NCBI GenBank assembly: GCA_004357015.1
Contig: SMXE01000004.1
Location: 1-11,575, forward strand
Direction: 5' to 3'
Origin: Caldithrix sp.
GTDB taxonomy: Bacteria; Zhuqueibacterota; Zhuqueibacteria; Oceanimicrobiales; Oceanimicrobiaceae
DNA: 11,575 bases
Shown: positions 1 through 6,068 of the stretch, piece after piece
Numbering within the stretch: the first letter of the stretch is position 1
Layout of the letters: each line of letters opens with the position of its first letter
Notes under the pieces: generated by a model
The model's database searches: none
Told to the model about the DNA's origin: nothing
The model's input: the letters and a program-made list of their open reading frames with translations, nothing else
Program-made: the position numbers and the translations under genes

Positions 1-377
1 ACGAACTAACGGCCCGCAACGGGAAGGACTTTGCCACCCTGCAACAGTTGGCCAACTTGTGCCTGGAGGATGAGCGCTACGACATGGCCATCGCCGCGCT
101 CAGAAAAGCGATCTACATCACGCCATTTGACACGGGCATTCACCAGAAGTTGGCGCGAACCTATCTTAGCAAGAAACAGTACGACGATGCCATCAATGAA
201 TTGCAAGTAGCCCTGCTGACTGAACCGCAGGACCTGGCCGGGGCGCACTGTGATCTGGCAAACGCGTATCTGCAAGCGGGCCGGAAAGCCGAAGCAAAAA
301 ACGCAGCCCTGGCGGCGCTGGAAATCGCGCCGAATTACGAACGGGCACAGGAGATTCTGCTGGCGAGTATCGAATGA
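1..377 (+). CDS. TPR-repeat protein, C-terminal fragment (start lies upstream of window)
   Basis: The reading frame is open from base 3 to the TGA at 375-377, giving 124 residues with no natural start in the window; a TTG at 48 is internal to the first repeat and is not the start. Three consecutive tetratricopeptide repeats are visible. The first runs through LANLCLEDERYDMAIAALRK and ends at ITP, the second carries LARTYLSKKQYDDAINEL and ends at TEP, and the third carries LANAYLQAGRKAEAKNAAL and ends at APN. Each has the usual small residue at positions 8 and 20 and the closing proline. TPRs are protein-protein interaction scaffolds, so this chain probably binds partners rather than catalysing anything. 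The stop overlaps the next start (ATGA at 374-377), indicating translational coupling to the DUF4159 gene. The missing N-terminal part could hold a protease or other domain, so the full function cannot be called. Confidence 0.9.
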   Translation, partial: ELTARNGKDFATLQQLANLCLEDERYDMAIAALRKAIYITPFDTGIHQKLARTYLSKKQYDDAINELQVALLTEPQDLAGAHCDLANAYLQAGRKAEAKNAALAALEIAPNYERAQEILLASIE

Positions 378-1102
378 TGAATCGCTTTTCGACAATTGTT
401 AGTCTTACATTGCTTTTGCTGTCGGGTATTGCGGCCGAAAGCCCGGCACAATTGGCAGGTGGCGATCAATTCGAATTCGTCCGGATTCGCTGGACCGACA
501 ATAACCGGCGCTACGGCTACGTTTTTTCAACCGACGCGCCTCTGTGGGCGCACGACTACCCGGAAGCGGAACAAAATTTTTACACCGCACTCAAAGCCGC
601 CACAAGTATTAAAGTTTCGGAAGATCACCAAGTTTTAACATTTGCCGACGATGAAATTTTCAAGTATCCTTTCATATACGCTTGTGAAATTGGCTACTTA
701 ACCCTGACAGATGCAGAGGTCGTCAATTTGAGAGAGTACTTGCTGCGCGGTGGTATTTTGATGGTGGACGATTTTCGTCTGGGACCTGAATGGCGCAATT
801 GGCAACGCGAAATTCGGCGTGTCTTGCCTGCAAGTGAGGCCATCTTGAAGAAACTTCCGGACACGCATCCGATCTTTCATTGCTTTTTTGATTTACACAA
901 TATTCATGAACCGGTACCGTACCTGGAGCCGATTCCGCCGCAGTACTGGGGTATTTTTGACCAAAGTGGCCGCATGATGGTGCTGATCAACTTTAACACG
1001 GATGTCGGCGACGGCTGGGAACTGCCGAATGAAACGCGGACTTTTTCAACAATCTCTTTTAAACTGGGTATCAACTACCTGATTTATTCTTACACGCACT
1101 GA
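374..1102 (+). CDS. DUF4159 family exported protein, copy 1
   Basis: This 242-residue protein starts with a signal peptide (MMNRF, then a hydrophobic stretch at about residues 7-20, then AES-PAQ), so it is predicted to be exported. The remainder matches the DUF4159 family: FEFVRIRW (33-40), DYPEAE (61-66), YPFIY (98-102), LRGGILMVDDF (124-134), HPIFHCFF (165-172), WGIFDQSGRMMVLI (192-205) and GDGWE (212-216). As I recall, the family belongs to the class I glutamine-amidotransferase-like fold group; no Cys nucleophile elbow is visible, so a binding rather than amidotransferase role is more likely. The ATG at 374 overlaps the TPR stop; the second ATG at 377 is an equally possible start. The gene has AT-rich patches (601-720 has 45 G+C of 120 bases), lower than its neighbours. 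The next gene is a diverged paralogue. Family assignment is firm; function is unknown. Confidence 0.92.
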   Translation: MMNRFSTIVSLTLLLLSGIAAESPAQLAGGDQFEFVRIRWTDNNRRYGYVFSTDAPLWAHDYPEAEQNFYTALKAATSIKVSEDHQVLTFADDEIFKYPFIYACEIGYLTLTDAEVVNLREYLLRGGILMVDDFRLGPEWRNWQREIRRVLPASEAILKKLPDTHPIFHCFFDLHNIHEPVPYLEPIPPQYWGIFDQSGRMMVLINFNTDVGDGWELPNETRTFSTISFKLGINYLIYSYTH

Positions 1103-1857
1103 TGCGATGGATCAACAAAAACCTCGTGCTGATTCTCTTACTCGCCGGCAGTGAGCTTCTTGCCCAAGGCAGCAACGGTGACGAATTCACCTTTGTGCGC
1201 GTGCGCTACAAATCCGGCGGCGTGAATTTCCGCTTGCGCAATTATTTCGGCCCGCGCTGGGAAAGCTGGACGGTAGACTATCCCACCGCCGAAGAGAACT
1301 TCATGAAAGGCCTGAAAAACTGGACCAGCCTGAACGTGGCGGACAAGGCCATTTCTCTTTCGCTTCTGGATACGGAATTCTATCGCTACCCGTTCGCCTA
1401 CATCGTAGAAGTGGGATTCATGTCCCTTACGCAGGCCGAGGCAGACACGCTGGGGGAGTGGCTGATGCGCGGCGGCTTCCTGATGGTGGATGATTTTCAC
1501 GGGCCCTTCGAGTGGCAGCACTTCCTCGAGCAGATGCGTTCTATCCTTCCGGGCCGGCCCATCCTGGACATACCGTTGGAACATCCAATCTTTCACTGCT
1601 TTTATGATTTCGACCAATTGATTCAGATTCCCGGCCTTGGTTCGCTTCTTAACGGCCGCACGCATGAAAAAGGTGGAATAAAACAGCACTGCATGGGCAT
1701 TTTTGACGATGACGGTCGGCTGATGGTTCTGGTGATCCGGAACATGGACATGGGAGACGCTTGGGAGCACACGTACGATCCCAGATATCCACCGCAGTTT
1801 TCCGCCGAGGCCTATAGACTTGGCATCAATTTTGTTATCTACGCAATGACGCATTAA
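1102..1857 (+). CDS. DUF4159 family exported protein, copy 2
   Basis: This 251-residue paralogue of the preceding product starts in the TGATG overlap at 1100-1104. A signal peptide is visible (MRWINK, hydrophobic residues 8-20, then AQG). The family landmarks recur in order: FTFVRVRY (29-36), DYPTAE (59-64), YPFAY (96-100), LMRGGFLMVDDF (121-132), HPIFHCFYDF (161-170), MGIFDDDGRLMVLVI (198-212) and GDAWE (218-222). The two copies are clearly homologous along their length but strongly diverged. Copy 2 has Met where copy 1 has the Trp preceding GIF, and it has an extra Gly/Lys-rich stretch around 180-195. The tandem pair may form a heteromer in the periplasm or outer envelope (inference). The stop at 1855-1857 is followed 15 bases later by the MoxR start. 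A long ORF on the opposite strand at 1138-1854 is a codon shadow. Confidence 0.92.
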   Translation: MRWINKNLVLILLLAGSELLAQGSNGDEFTFVRVRYKSGGVNFRLRNYFGPRWESWTVDYPTAEENFMKGLKNWTSLNVADKAISLSLLDTEFYRYPFAYIVEVGFMSLTQAEADTLGEWLMRGGFLMVDDFHGPFEWQHFLEQMRSILPGRPILDIPLEHPIFHCFYDFDQLIQIPGLGSLLNGRTHEKGGIKQHCMGIFDDDGRLMVLVIRNMDMGDAWEHTYDPRYPPQFSAEAYRLGINFVIYAMTH

Positions 1858-1862
1858 TTCTT

Positions 1863-1867
1863 AGGAG
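1863..1867 (+). promoter_or_regulatory. Shine-Dalgarno site of the MoxR gene
   Basis: AGGAG is followed by a 5-base spacer and the ATG at 1873. This is the strongest ribosome-binding site in the window and fixes the MoxR start. Confidence 0.8.
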
Positions 1868-1872
1868 CAAAC

Positions 1873-2901
1873 ATGTTAGAACAGGCGACCACGGCAGAGC
1901 AGCCGGAAGATTTGATGCATATTGAGAAGCTGCGCACCGGCAGCAAAAAAATTCATGATGAACTCAGGAAGATCATCGTGGGGCAAGATGAAGTTATCAG
2001 CCAGGTTATGCTCGCATTGGTCACAGGGGGCCACTGTCTGATTACAGGCGTACCGGGCCTGGCCAAAACGCTGCTCATCAAGACCATCGCCCAAATCCTG
2101 GATTTGAAATTCAAACGCATTCAGTTTACCCCGGACCTGATGCCCTCGGACATCATCGGCACCGATGTCATCGAAGAAGACCGCACCACGGGCCGGCGCA
2201 CGCTGGAGTTCGTAAAGGGGCCGGTATTTGCCAATATTCTCCTCGCAGACGAAATAAACCGGACACCCCCGAAAACACAGGCGGCTCTGCTCCAGGCAAT
2301 GCAGGAGCATTGCGTCACGGCCGGCGGCAATACTTACGAACTTGAAGAACCCTTCTTCGTCCTGGCGACGCAAAACCCCATTGAACTTGAAGGAACTTAC
2401 CCGCTGCCGGAGGCGCAATTAGATCGCTTTATGTTCAACATTGTTGTCGATTATCTAAGCGAAGAAGACGAGGTCAAAGTCGTCACATCAACGACTTCCA
2501 CTTACACACCGCAGCTTGAACGCGTCATCACGGGCAAAGAGGTGATCGAATTTCAGAAGGTGGTGCGCAAGGTGCCGCTTTCCGAACAGGTAGCGCAGTA
2601 CGCCGTGCGATTGGTATCTGCGAGTCGTCCGGACAGCCGTCAGGCCCCTGATTATGTCAAAAACTGGGTGAGTTGGGGCGCAGGTTTGCGCGCCTCGCAA
2701 TACTTGATCCTGGGCGGCAAAGCCCGGGCGATCATGCAGGGTCGCTACAACGTGTCTATCAATGATATCAAAGCACTGGCGCGTCCCGTTCTGCGGCACC
2801 GCATCTTGACCAACTTTTATGCTGAGTCGGAGAAGATTACATCCGAGGAAATTATCAAACGGCTGCTGGAGACAGTGCCGGAACCGAAATCAGGGATGTA
2901 G
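1873..2901 (+). CDS. MoxR-family AAA+ ATPase
   Basis: This 342-residue protein is a complete MoxR ATPase of normal length. Visible parts are the N-terminal VGQDE segment (36-40), Walker A GVPGLAKT (59-66), the FTPDLMPSDIIGT segment (85-97), Walker B LLADEINR (123-130), the PPKTQAALLQAMQE segment (132-145), sensor 1 ATQNPIELEGTYPLPEAQLDRF (within 165-186, with the candidate arginine finger at its end), and the lid with ARAIMQGR and RPVLRHRI. It has no signal peptide or membrane segment, so it is cytosolic. MoxR proteins hydrolyse ATP and act with VWA-domain proteins as chaperones or assembly factors. The obvious partner is the DUF58 protein encoded next, with the two membrane VWA proteins further on as possible targets. 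The start is fixed by a strong AGGAG. The gene is intact, with no missing key residue. Confidence 0.97.
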   Translation: MLEQATTAEQPEDLMHIEKLRTGSKKIHDELRKIIVGQDEVISQVMLALVTGGHCLITGVPGLAKTLLIKTIAQILDLKFKRIQFTPDLMPSDIIGTDVIEEDRTTGRRTLEFVKGPVFANILLADEINRTPPKTQAALLQAMQEHCVTAGGNTYELEEPFFVLATQNPIELEGTYPLPEAQLDRFMFNIVVDYLSEEDEVKVVTSTTSTYTPQLERVITGKEVIEFQKVVRKVPLSEQVAQYAVRLVSASRPDSRQAPDYVKNWVSWGAGLRASQYLILGGKARAIMQGRYNVSINDIKALARPVLRHRILTNFYAESEKITSEEIIKRLLETVPEPKSGM

Positions 2902-3045
2902 TGCCTGTCCTGAAGTGTTGGTCCTTCATGTTCTGACGTGCTGGACGATTGGCTTGATGGAACTTTTTTCCCTTTTTTCTTGGCACTCTTGGCGCCTTTG
3001 CCTGAGAAACTACTATCATGTTGGATGCTGCTCTACGCGAGGTAA
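2902..3045 (+). other. 144-base intergenic gap with T-tracts and a degenerate repeat
   Basis: This is the only long gap in an otherwise compact operon. It holds two six-T tracts (2964-2969 and 2973-2978), then a degenerate member of the 8-base repeat family (2979-3003), and finally GAGG (3039-3042), which lies only 3 bases before the DUF58 ATG. A TGAAG/CTTCA pair near 2912-2929 could form a 5-base stem, but it is too weak and too far from the T-tracts to be a convincing terminator. No conserved coding frame crosses the gap: the frame continuing from an internal ATG in MoxR at 2819 ends at 3061 and looks like a shadow. Confidence 0.6.
2979..3003 (-). repeat. Degenerate CGCAAAGA-type interspersed repeat
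   Basis: Read on the minus strand, this stretch gives successive units GGCAAAGG, CGCCAAGA and GTGCCAAGA. They resemble the three clean units at 6030-6053 on the plus strand. Such NGCNAAGA-type strings are a recurring intergenic repeat in many environmental bacterial genomes; membership is judged by eye from unit similarity. Its place between MoxR and DUF58 explains why this gap is long. Confidence 0.55.
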
Positions 3046-3939
3046 ATGGCAAATAATATAAGATTTCTTGATCCGAAAATCCTTTCGAAGATTTCCGGGA
3101 TGGAATTGCGAGCCCGTACAGTGGTCGAGGGCTTCATTTACGGCTTGCATCGCAGTCCGTATCGTGGCTTCAGCGTGGAGTTTGCGGAGTACCGCGAGTA
3201 CGCGCCCGGCGACGACACCCGCTTCATCGACTGGAAGGTCTATGCGCGCTCGGACCGCTACTATCTCAAGGAATTTGAGGAAGAGACCAATCTGAGTTGC
3301 CACATCCTGCTCGACGCCAGCGCCTCCATGAGCTACGGCAGCGGAGGCCTGTCAAAACTGGAGTACGGCTCTTACCTGGCGGCCTCACTGGGATATCTCA
3401 TTTTTCAGCAGCGGGATGGCGTGGGTTTGATGACGTTCGACAACGAGATCACGCAGTTCATTCCGGCGCGCAACAAGCGTGGCCACCTGCTTTCTATCCT
3501 GCGCCATCTTGACAAGCTCGAACTGGGTCAAAAGACCGATCTATCCCTGCCGCTGCACCAGATCGCCGAGACCATTGGCAAGAAGGGACTCATGATTCTC
3601 ATATCGGATTTGCTCGATGAACCTGAATCTCTTCTGGAAGGCTTGCAGCACATTCGATTTAAAGGACATGACGTGATTCTTTTCCACATCATGGATGACG
3701 CCGAGTTGAGCTTTCCGTTTGAAAATGCGACACGCTTCCTGGACATGGAAGGCGATTCTGAATACCTCGCCATCCCGGCAATGGTGCGGGACAGCTACCT
3801 GACGAAGCTCAACGCCCACATCGAGGAACTTAAGAAAGGATGTGGCAGCATTCAGGTAGACTACCATCTGCTGAACACATCAAAACCGCTGGATTTTGCT
3901 CTATTTAGCTACCTCACGCACCGCAGCGCAAGAGGTTAG
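3046..3939 (+). CDS. DUF58 protein with VWA-like domain
   Basis: This 297-residue cytosolic protein has the diagnostic DUF58 block at 46-80, including FAEYREYAPGDDTRFIDWK and YARSDRYYLKEFEEE. A VWA-like domain follows with a complete metal-ion site: D90-A-S92-A-S94, T164 in KTD, and D188 in LISDLL. It has no signal peptide or membrane segment. DUF58 proteins are routinely encoded beside MoxR ATPases and are thought to be their VWA partner. Length is normal for the short soluble form of the family. The ATG at 3046 follows GAGG with an unusually short 3-base spacer. An in-frame TAA sits directly before it (3043-3045), so no upstream extension is possible. The gene ends 2 bases before the BatA-like gene, which takes its ribosome-binding site (AGAGG, 3931-3935) from inside this one. 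Confidence 0.96.
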   Translation: MANNIRFLDPKILSKISGMELRARTVVEGFIYGLHRSPYRGFSVEFAEYREYAPGDDTRFIDWKVYARSDRYYLKEFEEETNLSCHILLDASASMSYGSGGLSKLEYGSYLAASLGYLIFQQRDGVGLMTFDNEITQFIPARNKRGHLLSILRHLDKLELGQKTDLSLPLHQIAETIGKKGLMILISDLLDEPESLLEGLQHIRFKGHDVILFHIMDDAELSFPFENATRFLDMEGDSEYLAIPAMVRDSYLTKLNAHIEELKKGCGSIQVDYHLLNTSKPLDFALFSYLTHRSARG

Positions 3940-3941
3940 GC

Positions 3942-6017
3942 ATGTTCGGACTTTCATTTCTGAATTCTTTCTTTTTCTGGGGGCTGGCTGCAGCGTCTCT
4001 GCCGATCATTATTCATTTGATCAAACGCAACCGCGCCATCAAGCTGCCTTTCGCAGCCATGCGTTTTCTGCAGGCTGAGCCGAACAGGCAACACAGGTCG
4101 CAGCGGCTTAAGCAGATCATCCTCCTTTTGATGCGAATCACCGCACTGGCGCTGTTGGCGTTTGCGTTTGCACGACCGTTCCTGGAAAACGGTGATACAG
4201 GGACGTTGTGGGGAGACCAGCCCAAAGCCGTTGTCGTCATGATCGACAATTCCTTCAGCATGGCAACAGACGATCATCTGGACCAGGCAGTTGAACAGGC
4301 GAAGAAAATTGTCCGCTCCTTCAGTTCGCGCGACCATGTGCAGGTCATGCAATTCGCAGAAACCACCGAGACTGTCGGCGCAGCGGAGTCCAACTTTTCG
4401 GCGCTGGCGAACCTGCTCGATGACCGTATCTCCCTCTCCAATGAAGGCACCAACTACCTGCAAGCGCTGCAGGCGGCAGAATCGTTGCTGCTGGAAGCTC
4501 CTGCAACGTACAAGTACGTTTACCTGATTTCCGACTTTCAACGCACTGCCTGGGAACGGCTCAATCCGCACTGGCGCATTCAGTCCGGCATCAATTTGAA
4601 TTTGATCCCCGTGGACGACGGCAGCGCGGCAAATATCGCGGTACTCGATGTGCACGTCACAAAGCCAGACAAAACTCGCCGCCGGGTCGATGTGCTTGCA
4701 CGCGTGAAAAATTTTGGTACAGAAGCGCAAAGAGTATCTCTGGTCTTAAGAATGAACGATCGCAAGACGGCGCAGCGCAATTTAACCTTTCAGCCCGGCG
4801 CAGAGCAGGTTGTCAGGTTTCGGCGCGTTGCTGCCCCGGTCGGTTATGTGACCGGGCAGGTGGAGTTGGTGGGCGAAAAAGGTGGCCTTGCGGTTGACAA
4901 CAACTACTTCTTCATCCTTGAAAACCAATCGCGGGCACAAATTCTGGCCGTTGACGGCGAACCGGATCGCGACCTGACCAGAGACGAGCTGTTTTTCCTC
5001 GACCGGGCGCTGAATCTGCCCGGCTACGCCAGATTTTCCCTCATCAAAACGACATCAAAAAAACTGCCGCAGTTTGATTTTGCCGAGTACCGCGCTGTCA
5101 TCCTGGCTAATGTTCAGGATTTGCCGCGTGCCACGGCCAGGCGGCTGACCTATTATGTCAGAAGCGGGGGTGGTTTGATCATAGCACTCGGTGACAGGAC
5201 CAACCCCAATATCTTCAACAGCTTGTTCCAGGAGCTAACGCCGGCGACTTTGAACAACCGCGCGTTCAGGTCGGTAGATCGGGAGAATGGCGTCATTCTC
5301 GCAGAGGTAGATTACCAGCACCCTATTTTTCGGCTATTTTCTGACGCAGGACAGGGCGACCTGAGCACGGCGCAGTTCTACCAGTATTTTCACGTTGAGC
5401 CGCTCTCGCCAGAGTCCGTGCTCGCTGCGTTTGACGACGGCAGTCCGGCGATTTTAGAACGCAAGGTGGGCTCCGGCAAAGTCATTCTTCTGACGTCGTC
5501 TCTCGATTCCGAGTGGAATGACCTGCCCGTGAAGGCGATGTACCTGCCGCTGCTTTACCAGACGCTCGAGTACGTCGCTTCGCAGCGGAAAGGCCAGAAG
5601 TCTTTCCTGGTTGGAAATCCCGTGCCGCTGCAACGTTTTGGCGTTGTCGGCGAGCAAGTCCGTCAGGCTTCCATCAAAACGCCGGCTGGCCACGGAATTG
5701 ATTTAGACGGCGACCTGTTTGAACAGACAAGTGAGCCGGGGATCTACGAAGTCTGGCGGAAAGGCCAGAAACAGCCAGCGGCCTATTTTGCGGTGAATGT
5801 CGATCCCAAGGAATCTGATCTGGCGGGTCTGCCGCCCGAAGAGCTGCAGGCGAAAGTGGCAGAGGTCACCAACGACGAAATTCAGACAGCTTCTCTGACA
5901 ATTGACAACCCCGGAGTCCATCTGGAAAAGCACCAGAGACTGTGGCGCTTTGGGATTCTGCTGGCGATTTTTTTGCTGGTCGGCGAGACATGGTTAGCGA
6001 ACAGGACGTACCGTTAA
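3942..6017 (+). CDS. BatA-type membrane protein with VWA and amidotransferase-like domains
   Basis: This 691-residue protein begins with the N-terminal double-transmembrane BatA module: helix 1 at about 7-27, the LIKRNRAIKLPFAAMRFL segment at 26-43, and helix 2 at about 58-80 ending in FARPF. A VWA domain follows with an intact metal site: D102-N-S104-F-S106, T170 in EGTN, and D198 in LISDFQ. Next come a beta-rich region (about 230-330) and a glutamine-amidotransferase-like domain (about 331-545). That domain includes ILAVDGEPDRD, YRAVILANVQDL (383-394), LTYYVRSGGGLIIALGD (402-418), HPIFRLF (460-466) and GSGKVILLTSSLD (510-522). A last helix lies at about 668-685. I see no catalytic Cys elbow, so amidotransferase chemistry is unlikely. 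The VWA domain is probably periplasmic with a membrane-bound base. In Bacteroides-type Bat operons the related proteins have been linked to aerotolerance, but that role should not be carried over without evidence. Confidence 0.9.
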   Translation: MFGLSFLNSFFFWGLAAASLPIIIHLIKRNRAIKLPFAAMRFLQAEPNRQHRSQRLKQIILLLMRITALALLAFAFARPFLENGDTGTLWGDQPKAVVVMIDNSFSMATDDHLDQAVEQAKKIVRSFSSRDHVQVMQFAETTETVGAAESNFSALANLLDDRISLSNEGTNYLQALQAAESLLLEAPATYKYVYLISDFQRTAWERLNPHWRIQSGINLNLIPVDDGSAANIAVLDVHVTKPDKTRRRVDVLARVKNFGTEAQRVSLVLRMNDRKTAQRNLTFQPGAEQVVRFRRVAAPVGYVTGQVELVGEKGGLAVDNNYFFILENQSRAQILAVDGEPDRDLTRDELFFLDRALNLPGYARFSLIKTTSKKLPQFDFAEYRAVILANVQDLPRATARRLTYYVRSGGGLIIALGDRTNPNIFNSLFQELTPATLNNRAFRSVDRENGVILAEVDYQHPIFRLFSDAGQGDLSTAQFYQYFHVEPLSPESVLAAFDDGSPAILERKVGSGKVILLTSSLDSEWNDLPVKAMYLPLLYQTLEYVASQRKGQKSFLVGNPVPLQRFGVVGEQVRQASIKTPAGHGIDLDGDLFEQTSEPGIYEVWRKGQKQPAAYFAVNVDPKESDLAGLPPEELQAKVAEVTNDEIQTASLTIDNPGVHLEKHQRLWRFGILLAIFLLVGETWLANRTYR

Positions 6018-6068
6018 GGTAAGGCAAGCCGCAAAGACGCGGAGACGCAGAGATTACGAGTTAACGAC
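6018..6068 (+). other. 51-base gap, open in frame, carrying a repeat
   Basis: This gap is an exact multiple of three and has no stop codon in the frame shared by the BatA-like gene and the next gene, so only the TAA at 6015-6017 separates them. No good Shine-Dalgarno lies at the usual distance before the ATG at 6069; the best candidate is ACGAG at 6056-6060. The repeat at 6030-6053 takes up half of the gap. Confidence 0.6.
6030..6053 (+). repeat. Three tandem 8-base units of a CGCAAAGA-type repeat
   Basis: Three direct units stand head to tail: CGCAAAGA (6030-6037), CGCGGAGA (6038-6045) and CGCAGAGA (6046-6053). They share the pattern CGCRRAGA, where R is A or G. Strings of this kind are scattered between genes in many environmental bacteria. 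A more degenerate member in the opposite orientation lies at 2979-3003. Confidence 0.75.

Noticed and set aside
48..377. A separate small gene starting at TTG 48
   Set aside because: The frame is open back to the window edge and the TTG falls inside the first TPR helix, so this is the tail of a longer protein.
1138..1854. A long minus-strand ORF (238 codons) opposite DUF4159 copy 2
   Set aside because: It lies wholly opposite a gene with clear family motifs, and its protein shows no recognisable domain; it is a codon-bias shadow.
2910..2980. A Rho-independent terminator after MoxR
   Set aside because: The only stem (TGAAG/CTTCA) is 5 bases and far from the T-tracts, and no G+C-rich hairpin directly precedes either T run.
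2989..3016. A possible sigma-70-like promoter (TTGGCG, 16 bases, TACTAT) before DUF58
   Set aside because: Each box matches only four of six consensus bases, and the upstream box is part of the repeat; this is too weak to call without transcript data.
2819..3061. A small plus-strand ORF bridging MoxR and DUF58
   Set aside because: It starts inside the MoxR coding region in another frame, has no ribosome-binding site, and its translation through the gap merely reads the repeat and T-tracts.
3954..4730. A 258-codon minus-strand ORF opposite the BatA-like gene
   Set aside because: The plus strand carries a clear BatA anchor and VWA domain; the minus-strand product is rich in Cys, Arg and His with no family features.
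6030..6053. A CRISPR array or phage attachment site
   Set aside because: The units are 8 bases, directly adjacent with no spacers, and no integrase or cas gene is present.
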